From assembly GCA_002709075.1 (NCBI GenBank), contig PAPV01000009.1:21398-85397 (forward strand): a stretch of 64,000 bases of DNA, given 5' to 3'. Each line of letters opens with the position of its first letter. Positions within the stretch are counted from its first letter, which is position 1. Source of the stretch: Rhodospirillaceae bacterium. Lineage in GTDB: Bacteria > Pseudomonadota > Alphaproteobacteria > MPNO01 > UBA2964. The notes below the pieces were generated by a model. The model made no database searches, was not told the origin of the DNA, and worked only from the letters and a program-made list of their open reading frames with translations. Below are positions 11,918 through 23,259 of this stretch, in pieces. The position numbers and the translations under genes are program-made.

Positions 11918-12913
11918 TTATTCAAGAACTTTTTGATAAAAAGCATCGATTAACTCGAATACAATTTTGGGGTTATCAATCCTATTTACTTTTGCACGAA
12001 ATTCAGCAGACTTTGGCAAACCTTTGGTATACCAACCAATGTGTTTTCGCGCGATTCGCATGCCAGTTGCAGAACCGTAATGATGAAGCATGTCTTCATA
12101 ATGGCGGCGCAATAACATATGCTGTTCTCTTAGAGGTGGAGTTAAACTTGCAACCCCAGTTTTTAAAAAATCAATAACTTGTTTGAGAAACCAAGGGCGT
12201 CCATAAGAACCACGGCCTATCATAACTCCTTGTGCCTTGGACTTCCGAAAAATTTCTTCAACGTTCTCTATAGTGGTTACATCTCCATTGGCTACTACCG
12301 GGATCTCTACCGCTTCTGTTACTTTTGCGATAAAGTCCCAATCCGCCTGTCCTTTGTAAAATTGACAACGCGTTCGGCCATGTACTGTAATCATTTTAAT
12401 TCCAGCATTTTCTGCTAATTGCGCGAGCCGTGGCGCATTACGAGATTTATCATCCCACCCAGTTCGCATTTTTAATGTAACCGGGATAGAAACTGCGTTA
12501 ACTGTGGCTTCTATAATTTTTGCAGCCTTATCTTCCTGACGCATTAGTGCAGAACCTGCGTGACCATTAACAACCTTTTTAACAGGGCATCCCATATTAA
12601 TGTCAATAATTGCTGAACCCCTATCCTGATTAAGTTTTGCTGCTTCCGCCATCGCAACAGGATCACAACCTGCTAGCTGAACAGCCATCGGAAACTCCTC
12701 AGGACAATTTGATGACATTTTTAGTGTTTTACGATTTGCTCGGATCATTGCTTGACTGGCGATCATCTCCGAAACCACCAAGCCTGCACCTAACTGTTTT
12801 ACCAAACGCCTGAACGGTAAATCCGACACTCCAGACATTGGAGCGAGAATAACTGGCTGTTTAATTTCAACGGAATCAATTTGAATTGCTGTTTTCAAGG
12901 CACAATATACCAC
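11918..12913 (-). CDS. dusB: tRNA-dihydrouridine synthase DusB (NifR3 family)
   Basis: APMSGVSDLPFRRL, NMGCPVKKVVNGHAGSALMR; upstream of ntrB. Confidence 0.94.
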   Translation of the reverse strand: MVYCALKTAIQIDSVEIKQPVILAPMSGVSDLPFRRLVKQLGAGLVVSEMIASQAMIRANRKTLKMSSNCPEEFPMAVQLAGCDPVAMAEAAKLNQDRGSAIIDINMGCPVKKVVNGHAGSALMRQEDKAAKIIEATVNAVSIPVTLKMRTGWDDKSRNAPRLAQLAENAGIKMITVHGRTRCQFYKGQADWDFIAKVTEAVEIPVVANGDVTTIENVEEIFRKSKAQGVMIGRGSYGRPWFLKQVIDFLKTGVASLTPPLREQHMLLRRHYEDMLHHYGSATGMRIARKHIGWYTKGLPKSAEFRAKVNRIDNPKIVFELIDAFYQKVLE

Positions 12914-12979
12914 TTGCCCAAAATATAAGAGAAGTTACTATCCATTTAGATGAAAATAAAGAAAAAACGTAATTTTTAT

Positions 12980-13771
12980 TCAACTTATAACAACATTTAT
13001 TAACTTAACTCCAGGATAAGCAAGAGTGAGAAGTAGCCACGCGGCCATCGCAATCCTTGCCCCACGACGCCCCCACAACCCAATATACTGCCGCGCAAGA
13101 ACCATCCCAACTACAACAATAAACGCAGCAATTGAGAAAATTGTTTTATGATCTAAAACAAGTAGCGTTCCACTTGTGAAAAATTGCACACTCATTCCTG
13201 TTAAGAGCCCTAGGGCTAACACAACCAAGCTGATACGCAGAAGAATTGTTTCAAAAAACTCAGAACGAGCAAGTGTGGGCAGCACAGAGGGATACAACCC
13301 AATCATTCTTGACTTTAATGCTCTTTCTTGGATCATAGCTGATAAGCCTGCAACTGCGGTTAATGTAAGGAGGCCGTATGTTAGAATTGATAATATAATA
13401 TGAGACAAAACCCACTCAACGGGAATTGATTTAGTTAACCCTCTCCCTGTCACTTCTGGAAACATCAATCCTAGCATACCGAGAATTGCGAGATAGGGCA
13501 TCAATAATGCCATTAACGACCTTGCATCTTGAATGATCACTCCAAATGCCACAAACAGCAATAATGTTACAAGAATTGAGATCCAGATGGCATTTGCAAA
13601 ACCTGTATCCCATCCTCCTCCTAATTGCAAAGCAACAATTGTCGTTACTCCTAAAAGCCCTGCTATTAGAACCGAATTTGCTGTATCACGGTAACTCCGT
13701 ACCGATGCAATAGATCCAGTAGCAAAACAAAATACCACAGCAACGCCTAAAATAAGATGGAAACTACTCAT
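12980..13771 (-). CDS. CcsA/YpjD-like cytochrome c assembly family inner-membrane protein
   Basis: 263 aa, about eight hydrophobic segments, LDHKTIFSIAAF...LWGRRGARIAMAAWLLL as in the HemX/YpjD family. Confidence 0.7.
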   Translation of the reverse strand: MSSFHLILGVAVVFCFATGSIASVRSYRDTANSVLIAGLLGVTTIVALQLGGGWDTGFANAIWISILVTLLLFVAFGVIIQDARSLMALLMPYLAILGMLGLMFPEVTGRGLTKSIPVEWVLSHIILSILTYGLLTLTAVAGLSAMIQERALKSRMIGLYPSVLPTLARSEFFETILLRISLVVLALGLLTGMSVQFFTSGTLLVLDHKTIFSIAAFIVVVGMVLARQYIGLWGRRGARIAMAAWLLLTLAYPGVKLINVVIS

Positions 13772-13874
13772 TCAATCAACATACTTGAACAAAATTAAAT
13801 ACTAAAGAAAAAAAGAAGCATATATGGTTGGCTTTACAGAAAGAGAGCGATACCGTGTGTTGAACCGGAGGAAA

Positions 13875-15053
13875 ATGATATCCAGTCAAATGACAAAATG
13901 TATAGCATTAATATTATCAGGTGGTTCAGGATCCCGTTTTGGTAGCAACATACCAAAACAGTATCACCATCTAAACGGAAAGAGTGTATTGCGTCATGCC
14001 ATTGACGCATTTATTGATCATGAATCTGTAGATTCGGTTCGTGTCGTCGTAAGACCCGGAGATGAAGAACTTTATCAATCTGCGGTACAAAATGTGCAAA
14101 TACTTCCTTCCGTTGAGGGGGGTGAGACACGACAAATTTCTACCTTGAATGGTCTACGAAGCTTTTCTAATACCCCTCCCGACATAGTTTTAATTCATGA
14201 TGGAGCAAGGCCATTTCCATCTAAAACATTGATAAGTGAGATAGTGAAAAACTTAAAAACAAAAATAGCTGTTGTGCCAACAATACCTTTGTATGATACA
14301 CTTAAACTTATATCGAATAATGGATTAATAATTGATACAGTTGACCGATCACGGGTGGTTAGAGCACAGACGCCACAAGGATTTAGATACCAAGAAATCT
14401 TTAATGCTCATTTAAAATTTTTAGGACATAATTATTCAGATGATGCCACGATTGCAGAAAAAGCAGGCATAGAAGTTACGCAAGTGGCAGGCCATGAAGA
14501 CAATATTAAAATTACGCACTCGAAAGACATTAACCGCGCAAAAGAAATTATTGGTGTGGATAAAATGATTGTTCGGACAGGTATTGGATTTGATGTGCAC
14601 GCATTTGGGCAAGGTACCCATATAATCCTTGGAGGCATCAAAATTAAATTTCACAGAGGACTCTTGGGACATTCGGACGCCGACACCCTCCTCCACGCGC
14701 TAACCGATGCCATCCTTGGTGCAATATGTCGAGAAGATATTGGTTTCCATTTTCCTCCAACAGATCCCAAATGGGCTGATGCGGACAGCGCCATTTTTCT
14801 GAAACATGCTGCAAATATGCTCGACCAATTAGGAGGGTTTATAACTAGTTTAGATAGCACAATTATCTGTGAAAACCCTAAAATTGCTCCGCACCGAGAT
14901 GCTATTTGCAAAAATATTGCAAAAATTTTGAATTTGCCGAAAGATCGAATTAGCGTCAAAGCAACTACAACAGAACAACTTGGCTTTACAGGTCGAGAAG
15001 ATGGGCTAGCCGCTCAGGCAATTGCAACTGTGATGCTTCCGTCATCGCTTTAA
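13875..15053 (+). CDS. ispDF: Bifunctional IspD/IspF (MEP pathway); ORF track starts at 13824, ATG 13875 follows a GGAGG (13867-13871)
   Basis: IspD LILSGGSGSRFG..PKQY fused to IspF GIGFDVHAFGQG...LLGHSDADTLLHALTDAILGA. Confidence 0.95.
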   Translation: MISSQMTKCIALILSGGSGSRFGSNIPKQYHHLNGKSVLRHAIDAFIDHESVDSVRVVVRPGDEELYQSAVQNVQILPSVEGGETRQISTLNGLRSFSNTPPDIVLIHDGARPFPSKTLISEIVKNLKTKIAVVPTIPLYDTLKLISNNGLIIDTVDRSRVVRAQTPQGFRYQEIFNAHLKFLGHNYSDDATIAEKAGIEVTQVAGHEDNIKITHSKDINRAKEIIGVDKMIVRTGIGFDVHAFGQGTHIILGGIKIKFHRGLLGHSDADTLLHALTDAILGAICREDIGFHFPPTDPKWADADSAIFLKHAANMLDQLGGFITSLDSTIICENPKIAPHRDAICKNIAKILNLPKDRISVKATTTEQLGFTGREDGLAAQAIATVMLPSSL

Positions 15054-15063
15054 TAGCTTAATT

Positions 15064-15534
15064 ATGTCACCGGCTTCTCCTACCTATCTGATAGCAACGT
15101 GTTTTGGAATAGGAAACATACCAATTGCACCTGGGACCCTTGCCTCAATTGCAACCCTACCTTTTGTGTATTTGATTGAAAAAACTTATGGATCTGCAGG
15201 ATTATTATTTTTTGGGTCCAGTATTTTTGTTGTCGGATGTTATGTCTCTGGAAGGTATGCCAAACTAAAACAACAAACTGATCCCAGTTCAGTTGTTATT
15301 GATGAGGTTTCAGGCCAAATTTTGACATTTTGTTTTATACCAATAACTTTTTGGTCATTAGTTGTTGGATTTCTGCTATTTAGAGCTTTTGATATATTTA
15401 AACCTTGGCCAATAAATATCGCGGATAAAAGAATAAAGGGTGGGTTTGGAATAATGATTGATGATATGTTAGCTGCTGGATATGCATCTTTTACTTTATA
15501 CGTAATGAACCGTTTCGTATGGCAAGGAGTGTGA
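15064..15534 (+). CDS. pgpA: Phosphatidylglycerophosphatase A
   Basis: GIGNIPIAPGTLAS, VIDEVSGQ, FDIFKPWPI, KGGFGIMIDDMLAG. Confidence 0.92.
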   Translation: MSPASPTYLIATCFGIGNIPIAPGTLASIATLPFVYLIEKTYGSAGLLFFGSSIFVVGCYVSGRYAKLKQQTDPSSVVIDEVSGQILTFCFIPITFWSLVVGFLLFRAFDIFKPWPINIADKRIKGGFGIMIDDMLAAGYASFTLYVMNRFVWQGV

Positions 15535-15535
15535 A

Positions 15536-16027
15536 TTGTTCTCAGAGGAAATTCTGCATCAGACCGAAAAACTTTTAAAAACCTGTTCCAAAAAGAAGCT
15601 TAAGCTCGCGACCGTTGAGTCATGCACCGGTGGACTTATATCCGCAGTTCTTACTGCCATTCCTGGTTCTTCAGATGTCTTCGACAGGGGTTTTTTAACG
15701 TATAGTAATGAGGCTAAAATTGAATTGGTTGGTGTTCCACCCAAGATCATAATAGATCATGGATCAGTAAGTGAAGAAACAGCGATAGCAATGGCTGAAG
15801 GAGCACTTATTCGATCAAATGCTAATATTTCCCTGTCGGTTACCGGGATTGCTGGTCCGGGCGGAGGCAATGCGGAGAAGCCTGTTGGTTTGGTCTTTTT
15901 TGCATGCGCGATAAGGGAAGGTAAAACCCATGCAAACAGTTTTGTTTTTAAAGGAAGTAGGACAATAATTCGGATAAAAAGTGTTAAAAAGGGATTGCAA
16001 ATTATTGAAAATACTGCTTTTTCCTAG
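15536..16027 (+). CDS. pncC: CinA C-terminal domain protein / nicotinamide-nucleotide amidase PncC (TTG start)
   Basis: LATVESCTGGLISAVLTAIPGSSDVFDRGFLTYSNEAK, SVTGIAGPGGG; 15536-15538 reads TTG. Confidence 0.92.
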   Translation: MFSEEILHQTEKLLKTCSKKKLKLATVESCTGGLISAVLTAIPGSSDVFDRGFLTYSNEAKIELVGVPPKIIIDHGSVSEETAIAMAEGALIRSNANISLSVTGIAGPGGGNAEKPVGLVFFACAIREGKTHANSFVFKGSRTIIRIKSVKKGLQIIENTAFS

Positions 16028-16458
16028 GAATATAGATGTGCTGCTCGACTTTCAAATGCGCCAACCATACGGCAGACCGCTTCATGAAAGAGCGGCGCCA
16101 TAACCGCCCTCAATATCCGCGATTGGAACTCAAAATCAATGTCGAATGAAACATTACAACGCGACCCAATGGAACAAAATCGCCAATTATTCATTAAATA
16201 CTTAAACGGCCCCTTTTCAAAGTTAACAACTATTAATTCTGGTGTTTCAAAATAAACACTTGAAGTGAAAGTCTCACTAAACGCTTTGAAGCCAATTACT
16301 AAGTCAGCTAAAATAATATTTTTATTCAAATCTCTACTCAAAATTCTTGCGTTGGTGCACCATGGGAGGAATTCTGGATACTTTTCTATATCCAACACAA
16401 GTGAATGCATTTGTTCAGCAGTGTAAGGCAGTTCTCGAATTTCTGAGTGAGATGGCAA
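16024..16458 (-). CDS. Coenzyme Q-binding START-domain protein (COQ10/RatA family)
   Basis: LPYTAEQMHSLVLDIEKYPEFLPWC; between pncC and lipA. Confidence 0.9.
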   Translation of the reverse strand: MPSHSEIRELPYTAEQMHSLVLDIEKYPEFLPWCTNARILSRDLNKNIILADLVIGFKAFSETFTSSVYFETPELIVVNFEKGPFKYLMNNWRFCSIGSRCNVSFDIDFEFQSRILRAVMAPLFHEAVCRMVGAFESRAAHLYS

Positions 16459-16464
16459 AGTAAT

Positions 16465-17412
16465 TCAACAAGCAAGTTTTTTTGAACGCGCTAGACGTAA
16501 TTCCGCAAAATCTTTATCAGCATGATATGAAGAACGTGTAAGGGGCGAAGAAGCAACCATCAAAAATTTCCTTCCAAATGCGAGGGTTGAATATTCTTTG
16601 AATTCTTTGGGCGTGATAAACCTATCAATTGGAAAGTGCTTAGGACTTGGCTGCAAATACTGACCAATTGTCAAAAAATCCACATCTGCACAACGTAGAT
16701 CGTCCATAACTTGGACTACTTCATGTTTTTGTTCCCCGAGCCCAACCATAATACCAGATTTAGTAAATATCTCTGGATCTATTTCTTTAACCAAATCAAG
16801 AAGCCTTACTGAATGAAAATAACGTGCCCCGGGCCTTACTGATGGATAGAGCCGAGGAACAGTTTCTAAATTGTGATTAAACACATCTGGCTTCGCCTTT
16901 ACAATTATTTCAAGTGCTCCATCTTTTCTTAGAAAATCTGGCGTAAGAATTTCAACAGTTGTCGACGGAGAAAATTCCTTCACTAACATGATAGTTTTTG
17001 CAAAGTGAGAGGCACCACCATCTTCTAAATCATCGCGATCAACAGACGTGATGACAACATGTTTTAAGCCAAGTTTAGCCACTGCCTCCGCAACATGCGA
17101 TGGCTCGTTTAGATCAAGATATTTTGGTCGTCCTGTTGCTACATTACAAAACGCACAAGCCCGAGTACAAATATCACCCATGATCATCATCGTGGCATGT
17201 TTTTGAGACCAACATTCTCCAATATTTGGGCAGGCAGCTTCCTCACAGACAGTGACGAGGTTCAGATCTCGCATTATAGAACGGGTTTCTTTGTACGCCG
17301 TTGAAGTTGGTGCTTTTACGCGTATCCAAGAAGGTTTTTTTGGTGACGGATGCTCGCTATTATTTATCTTTTCTGGATGACGAGGACGTAAATCAATTGC
17401 ATTTGCAGCCAT
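16465..17412 (-). CDS. lipA: Lipoyl synthase LipA
   Basis: [12 protein letters not shown] and CTRACAFC radical-SAM clusters; [11 protein letters not shown]-terminus. Confidence 0.97.
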   Translation of the reverse strand: MAANAIDLRPRHPEKINNSEHPSPKKPSWIRVKAPTSTAYKETRSIMRDLNLVTVCEEAACPNIGECWSQKHATMMIMGDICTRACAFCNVATGRPKYLDLNEPSHVAEAVAKLGLKHVVITSVDRDDLEDGGASHFAKTIMLVKEFSPSTTVEILTPDFLRKDGALEIIVKAKPDVFNHNLETVPRLYPSVRPGARYFHSVRLLDLVKEIDPEIFTKSGIMVGLGEQKHEVVQVMDDLRCADVDFLTIGQYLQPSPKHFPIDRFITPKEFKEYSTLAFGRKFLMVASSPLTRSSYHADKDFAELRLARSKKLAC

Positions 17413-18812
17413 TAGATGTGTATCGCTTTCCCATAAGCCTCAAGGACTGACTCATGCATGGCTTCCGAAAGAGTTGGGTGAGGAAAAACTGAGTGCATCA
17501 ATTCTTCTTCTGTCATTTCCCCGCTTTTTGCAATTACAAATCCATTTATTTGCTCGGTTACCTCTGGCCCAATCATATGTGCACCAAGTAATTCACCAGT
17601 GTCAGTATCAAAAATAGTCTTTATTAGCCCCTCTGAATCACCCAATGCAATTGCTTTTCCATTACCAAGTAACGGAAATTTCCCAACTTTATAATTTTTC
17701 CCTTGCTCTTTAGCTTTTAATTCGGTCAAGCCGACGCTCGCAATTTGTGGTCGACAGTACGTACACCCAGGGATGTTTAATTTTTGAAGTTTCTTGGGTG
17801 ATATACCAGCAATATGTTCAACACATATGATCCCCTCGTGGCTAGCTTTATGAGCCAACCAAGGAGCCCCTGTAAGATCACCGATTGCGTAAACACCTTG
17901 CTCTCCCGTTTCTCCCCACTCATTTGTTATTACATGAGAATTTTCAACTTTTATCTTTGTGTTTTCAATACCAATATCCTCAATATTTCCTACAATACCA
18001 ACAGCCAAAATAGCGCGATCAATTAATAATTTCTTCTTAGCACCATTTTTTAACATTATTTCAGCAGTTACATTGTTTTTGGCTCGCCTCAACGCAGTAA
18101 TGTTTGCCTCAGTAAAAATATTCATCCCCTGGTTTTCAAAGGATTTCCTAGCGAAGTCAGAAATCTCATTATCTTCCTCTGGTAGAATCTGATTCTTCAC
18201 CTCTACAACAGTCACCTCTACACCTAAGTCATTATAAAAACTTGCAAATTCCATCCCTATTGCGCCAGATCCAACAACTAATAAGGATTCAGGCATAAAA
18301 TCCGGAACCATTGCTTCCCGATAGGTCCAAATAAGTTTCCCATCAGGTTCCATACCTGTAAGTGTCCTAGCCCGAGCCCCAGTTGCCAAAATTATGTTTG
18401 TTGTTCCCAATTCAATTATTTTTTTATCGTTTTTCTCGATAAATACAATTCCTTTTGCTCCTAATTTCCCTTTTCCGTAAAAGATTGAAACTTTGTTTTT
18501 GTTAAGTAGGTGCTCAACGCCTTTCTGGAGTTTCTCAGCGATGTTTCGTGACCGTTTTACAATTTTTTCAAGATCAAAGGAAATATTGCGTGCGGAAAGA
18601 CCAAAGTCTTGAAGATGGCCAAGTAAATAATTTATTTCCGATGTTCGGAGAAGAGTTTTCGTTGGAATACAACCCCAGTTGAGACATACACCACCAAGAT
18701 GAGTATCTTCTACTAAAGCAACTTTCATACCCAGTTGGCATGCTCTTATGGCAGCTACATCCCCGCCTGGGCCGCCGCCGATAACCACTAAATCGAAGTC
18801 TGTTTCAGACAT
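17412..18812 (-). CDS. lpdA: Dihydrolipoyl dehydrogenase (E3)
   Basis: [16 protein letters not shown] redox motif, [26 protein letters not shown]-terminus. Confidence 0.96.
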   Translation of the reverse strand: MSETDFDLVVIGGGPGGDVAAIRACQLGMKVALVEDTHLGGVCLNWGCIPTKTLLRTSEINYLLGHLQDFGLSARNISFDLEKIVKRSRNIAEKLQKGVEHLLNKNKVSIFYGKGKLGAKGIVFIEKNDKKIIELGTTNIILATGARARTLTGMEPDGKLIWTYREAMVPDFMPESLLVVGSGAIGMEFASFYNDLGVEVTVVEVKNQILPEEDNEISDFARKSFENQGMNIFTEANITALRRAKNNVTAEIMLKNGAKKKLLIDRAILAVGIVGNIEDIGIENTKIKVENSHVITNEWGETGEQGVYAIGDLTGAPWLAHKASHEGIICVEHIAGISPKKLQKLNIPGCTYCRPQIASVGLTELKAKEQGKNYKVGKFPLLGNGKAIALGDSEGLIKTIFDTDTGELLGAHMIGPEVTEQINGFVIAKSGEMTEEELMHSVFPHPTLSEAMHESVLEAYGKAIHI

Positions 18813-18876
18813 TTTTTAAATCCAATTTCTATTCAACAATTCAGGAAAGAAAAATCCAGTTTGCACCCAAAAATGA

Positions 18877-20286
18877 TTAAGCAAATAATAACGAAGGGGT
18901 CTCAATAAATCGCTTAATTTCGCTGAGAAACATTGCACCAGTTGCTCCATCGATAACTCTATGATCACAAGAAAGTGTGCAACTCATTAAAGTAGCCACC
19001 GTTAATTCGCCGTTATTTACCACCGGACGTTCCTCACCAGCTCCGACAGCCAGTATCGCACCTTGAGGTTCATTTATAATTGCATCAAAATTTTTAATTC
19101 CAAACATCCCAAGGTTTGAAATACTGAAAGATCCCCCCTGATATTCCTCCGGCATTAATTTGCCGGTCTTGGCTTTTTCCACTAGAACTCGCATTTCCTG
19201 TGTTATTTCACTTACATTTTTGCTTTGCGCGTCACGTACGATGGGAGTGATTAGACCTCCATCAATAGCTACCGCAACAGAAATATCCGCGGATAAATAT
19301 TTACGAAGTTTTCCGTCACCTACGTAGGAAACATTTACCTCTGGGATCTTCATGAGCGCTAAAGCACACGCTTTAATAATAAAATCATTAATGGAGGATT
19401 TCGTTTCATCTTTTTGCTCTGAATTATTTATTTCCGTTCTCTTTTCTATTAATGCATCCAGTCCGCAGTCAAGCGTGAGATAAAAATGCGGTACATTTTG
19501 TTTAGCTGATGACATACGTTCAGCAATCACATTACGCATTGTTGACATTTGAATTAAATCATAATTTTTTGGTGTTTTATTATTTTCTATTCGTGAATTT
19601 TTATTTTGATCTGCCGTAATAAACGAATTAACATCACGAACAATAATTCTTCCGTTTGGACCACTGCCGTTGAGTGAGGCAAGTTGTAAACTAGCCTCTC
19701 TTGCCACACGTCTAGCCAACGGACTTGCAAATATACGATTGGTTTCCTTGAATGAGGCTGTAATTTCATGAACTCCATTATCCGAACTAGAGGATAAACT
19801 GATACCTAAAACATCCGATTTAGTAACCTTGTTTCGTGGTCCAGTGCCTCTAATTTTTGAGATAGATATTCTTTTCTGAATGGCCAACCTACGAGCGAGT
19901 GGAGTTGCTTTCACTTGTTTTTCTTTAGGGATATTACTTGAAGTATCCCAGTTTGTCTCTGCACGAACATGTTTAAAGGACTCTTGCGATGTCGAACCGG
20001 AAATTTCTTTTGCATTAAATTCTTCTAAAACTGATTGATCTTCACCGTTTTCTAACAATAAACCAATTATATCATTTACTGCTACGTTCTCAGTGCCTGC
20101 TTTGACAAGAACACAACCTAAAACACCCTCATCTACCGCTTCAACTTCCATTGTAGCCTTATCGGTTTCAATTTCAGCAAGAACGTCACCCGCAGAGATT
20201 TCATCACCCTCTGTTTTCAACCAGCGAGCTACTTTTCCATGCGTCATTGTTGGTGATAACGCAGGCATTGTTATTTTAATAGCCAT
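18877..20286 (-). CDS. pdhC: Pyruvate dehydrogenase E2, dihydrolipoamide acetyltransferase, with lipoyl domain + two tandem PSBDs + catalytic domain
   Basis: [15 protein letters not shown] lipoyl; [10 protein letters not shown]...[13 protein letters not shown] and [10 protein letters not shown]...[26 protein letters not shown] catalytic motif. Confidence 0.96.
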   Translation of the reverse strand: MAIKITMPALSPTMTHGKVARWLKTEGDEISAGDVLAEIETDKATMEVEAVDEGVLGCVLVKAGTENVAVNDIIGLLLENGEDQSVLEEFNAKEISGSTSQESFKHVRAETNWDTSSNIPKEKQVKATPLARRLAIQKRISISKIRGTGPRNKVTKSDVLGISLSSSSDNGVHEITASFKETNRIFASPLARRVAREASLQLASLNGSGPNGRIIVRDVNSFITADQNKNSRIENNKTPKNYDLIQMSTMRNVIAERMSSAKQNVPHFYLTLDCGLDALIEKRTEINNSEQKDETKSSINDFIIKACALALMKIPEVNVSYVGDGKLRKYLSADISVAVAIDGGLITPIVRDAQSKNVSEITQEMRVLVEKAKTGKLMPEEYQGGSFSISNLGMFGIKNFDAIINEPQGAILAVGAGEERPVVNNGELTVATLMSCTLSCDHRVIDGATGAMFLSEIKRFIETPSLLFA

Positions 20287-20298
20287 AGTTTTATCTGA

Positions 20299-21702
20299 TC
20301 AATCCCGGTAGCAAACCGATTTAGCAGCATTCACAATCTGTTTGGCCTGTGGTAATGCAAGTTCTTCTAGATTTGCTGCATACGGAAGTGGGACATCAGC
20401 CGCAGAGACACGAGCGATGGGAGCATCTAAATAATCAAATCCATTCTCTACTAAAATAGCACTTATCTCCGCTCCAATACCAGAGAACTTCCAACCCTCC
20501 TCTGCAATAACTGCCCTGTTCGTCTTTTTTATGGACTGAATAATTATATTAGTATCTAACGGCCTTAACGTCCTCAGGTCAATTATCTCCGCATCTATTC
20601 CCTCCGCCTCTAATATAGTTGCTGCCTCCATAGCTTTTTCAACCATAATTGAAAAAGCAAAAATACTGACATCATTACCCTTTTTTACGATCTTGCCGAA
20701 ACCAAGAGGAACAAACCAATCCGAATCATCAGGCACATCACCGATTTGGCCATAAAGTATCTCATTTTCCAAAAAAATTACCGGATCCGGATCCCTAATT
20801 GCTGCCTTAAGAAGCCCTTTTGCATCTGCAGATGATGATGGAATTACTACTTTTAAACCGGGGATATGGGCGTACCAACTTGCATAACATTGAGAATGTT
20901 GCGCAGCTACTCTAGAGGCTGCACCGTTCGGCCCACGGAATACTATGGGGCATCCCATTTGTCCTCCAGACATATAATTTGTTTTTGCTGCCGAATTAAT
21001 AATTTGATCCATGGCTTGCATCGCAAAATTAAATGTCATGAATTCAACGATTGGTTTCAATCCTCCAAACGCTGCCCCAACTCCAAGTCCAGTAAAACCA
21101 TGTTCTGTGATTGGAGTGTCAACCACTCGGCGATCGCCAAATTCTGCAAGTAGTCCCTGGCTCACTTTGTATGCGCCCTCGTATTGTGCAACTTCTTCAC
21201 CTATTAAAAAAACAGTATCGTCGATTCGCATTTCTTCTGCCATTGCGTCTCGCAAGGCCTCTCGTACTGTTAATTCTGAAGTAGAACCATTATAGCCTAA
21301 AGAAATATCAATATCCTGCCCCCCAAAAGAGGAAGAATTATAATTCGAAACATGTTCAATACTAGAAAGGTCAATTTGGTTTGTTTTTTTTGTCTCTTTT
21401 TTGCCTACTAGATTAGGTTTTTCATAAGTTTTGACAGAAAGCTCCGGGTCAAAACTTTCTCCCTTTTGTGTTAATATCGCTATTGTTTCGTTTACTGCTA
21501 CTCCTTCACTTCCCTCTGAGACAATAATTTTGGCAAGAACTCCATCATCTACAGCCTCAACTTCCATATTGGCTTTATCTGTTTCAATCTCCGCAAGAAT
21601 GTCTCCAACTTCAACGAAATCGCCTTCATTCTTGTGCCATTTCGTTAGAGTGCCCTCCGTCATGGTGGGCGACAATGCAGGCATTAAAATATTTATTGCC
21701 AT
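20299..21702 (-). CDS. pdhB: Pyruvate dehydrogenase E1 beta subunit with N-terminal lipoyl domain
   Basis: N-terminal [16 protein letters not shown]...[12 protein letters not shown] lipoyl module fused to TPP-binding transketolase-like domain. Confidence 0.96.
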   Translation of the reverse strand: MAINILMPALSPTMTEGTLTKWHKNEGDFVEVGDILAEIETDKANMEVEAVDDGVLAKIIVSEGSEGVAVNETIAILTQKGESFDPELSVKTYEKPNLVGKKETKKTNQIDLSSIEHVSNYNSSSFGGQDIDISLGYNGSTSELTVREALRDAMAEEMRIDDTVFLIGEEVAQYEGAYKVSQGLLAEFGDRRVVDTPITEHGFTGLGVGAAFGGLKPIVEFMTFNFAMQAMDQIINSAAKTNYMSGGQMGCPIVFRGPNGAASRVAAQHSQCYASWYAHIPGLKVVIPSSSADAKGLLKAAIRDPDPVIFLENEILYGQIGDVPDDSDWFVPLGFGKIVKKGNDVSIFAFSIMVEKAMEAATILEAEGIDAEIIDLRTLRPLDTNIIIQSIKKTNRAVIAEEGWKFSGIGAEISAILVENGFDYLDAPIARVSAADVPLPYAANLEELALPQAKQIVNAAKSVCYRD

Positions 21703-21726
21703 ATCAAGTCTCCCTTGCCTCTGTGC

Positions 21727-22767
21727 TTATGCGTTAACATAAACATCAGCATAAAGTTCTGTTGGATCTGGCTGCGGACTATTTTGTGCAAACTGTGCAG
21801 CTTCGGCAACATGAGCACGTATTTCTTTATCAATTTCTTTCAACTCATTTTCTGTTATAACTCTTTCTTCTGTTAGCTTCGCCTGCAGCATCTTAATTGG
21901 ATCACGATGGGAACGAATATCATCCACCTCCTCTTTTGACCGGTATTTCGCAGGATCTGACATGGAATGGCCGCGATAGCGATAGGTTTGCATTTCAAGA
22001 ATAAATGGCCCATTTCCGCCTCTACTCCATTCAATTGCTTCTGCAGCAGCTTTATGGACTAATTCAACATCCATTCCGTCAACTTGCTTACCAGGAATAC
22101 CTACGCTCTCACCAAGTTTGTATAAATCAGTTTCGGCGGAAGCACGCTCGACAGATGTACCCATTCCATATTTATTATTTTCTATTACATAGACAACGGG
22201 TAATTTCCACAACGAGGCCATATTAAAACTTTCATGCACTTGACCTTGATTGGAGGCTCCATCTCCAAAATACGTTATCGATACAGCTTCGTTCTTTTTA
22301 TATTTATGAGAAAATGCAAGGCCAGTTCCAATTGGAACTTGGGCTCCGACAATTCCATGTCCGCCGAAAAAATTTTGTTCGCGACTGAACATGTGCATTG
22401 AGCCACCTTTACCCTTTGAGTAACCGTCAATTCTGCCAGTTAACTCAGCCATTACTCCTTTTGCGTGCATTCCACAGGCAAGCATATGTCCGTGGTCTCG
22501 GTAACTGGTTATAACAGTATCAGCGTCTGATAGAGCCCCTTGTACTCCAACCACTACTGCCTCTTGCCCGATGTATAGATGGCAAAAACCTCCTATCAAC
22601 CCCATACCGTATAGTTGGCCTGCACGTTCTTCGAACCTGCGAATTAACAACATGTTCCGATACCATTTAAGAAGGACGTCTGATTGTTTTGCTGGTGTCA
22701 TGCTTTTATTTTTTTTTCTTCTTGATTCTCTCTTTTTTATTAATGGTTGTTTTGATTTAACTGCCAT
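21727..22767 (-). CDS. pdhA: Pyruvate dehydrogenase E1 alpha subunit
   Basis: GGFCHLYIGQEAV, GDGASNQGQVHESFNMASLWKLPVVYVIENN, YRYRGHSMSDPAKYR. Confidence 0.97.
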   Translation of the reverse strand: MAVKSKQPLIKKRESRRKKNKSMTPAKQSDVLLKWYRNMLLIRRFEERAGQLYGMGLIGGFCHLYIGQEAVVVGVQGALSDADTVITSYRDHGHMLACGMHAKGVMAELTGRIDGYSKGKGGSMHMFSREQNFFGGHGIVGAQVPIGTGLAFSHKYKKNEAVSITYFGDGASNQGQVHESFNMASLWKLPVVYVIENNKYGMGTSVERASAETDLYKLGESVGIPGKQVDGMDVELVHKAAAEAIEWSRGGNGPFILEMQTYRYRGHSMSDPAKYRSKEEVDDIRSHRDPIKMLQAKLTEERVITENELKEIDKEIRAHVAEAAQFAQNSPQPDPTELYADVYVNA

Positions 22768-22927
22768 ACCATTTCCTTCGAGTAATGTTGGCTAGCGACA
22801 TCTGGTAGAAATCGCTTAATTTATATTACCAAAGTTATACCAAACCTTGATCTAGGCAATATTCTAAATGAAAATTTATAACCACCCGCAATCTTTTGAG
22901 CATAGGTAATTTAGTATCTGTAGTTAC

Positions 22928-23251
22928 CTAACGTGAATCGGGGGAATAATAAATCACAAATTCATTCCGATTACCCAACCCTGCCACAATACGCGCGCGT
23001 TCGTCGAGTAAATCCTTATCTATATCAGAACAGCAAAGACGCTTGGTACGATTTTCCCACTCCAACCTCTCATTATATAGTTCAGTTGCGAGTGTTTTGG
23101 CTTGGTCAATTTGCTGTTTTAAGTGTAACCACACAAACAGGCCTCTTTCACCATGTACGGTGTGAAATAGAAAGTATATAAAAAGAAGACAACCTAATAA
23201 GGCTCCTGCTACCTGCCTGAATCTGCGCCGAAATTTGAATGAACTGGACAT
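22928..23251 (-). CDS. ftsB: Septum formation initiator (FtsB/DivIC family); ATG at 23251 preferred over GTG at 23281
   Basis: One TM helix followed by a coiled coil, ...LDERARIVAGLGNRNEFVIYY; between eno and pdhA. Confidence 0.85.
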   Translation of the reverse strand: MSSSFKFRRRFRQVAGALLGCLLFIYFLFHTVHGERGLFVWLHLKQQIDQAKTLATELYNERLEWENRTKRLCCSDIDKDLLDERARIVAGLGNRNEFVIYYSPDSR

Positions 23252-23259
23252 TCCCAAAT

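Noticed and set aside
15536-15538. TTG start codon of pncC
   Set aside because: Rare but ordinary start codon, consistent with tight coupling to pgpA
20299-21702. Lipoyl domain fused to E1 beta
   Set aside because: Well-described alphaproteobacterial arrangement; only the doubled PSBD of E2 is kept as a finding
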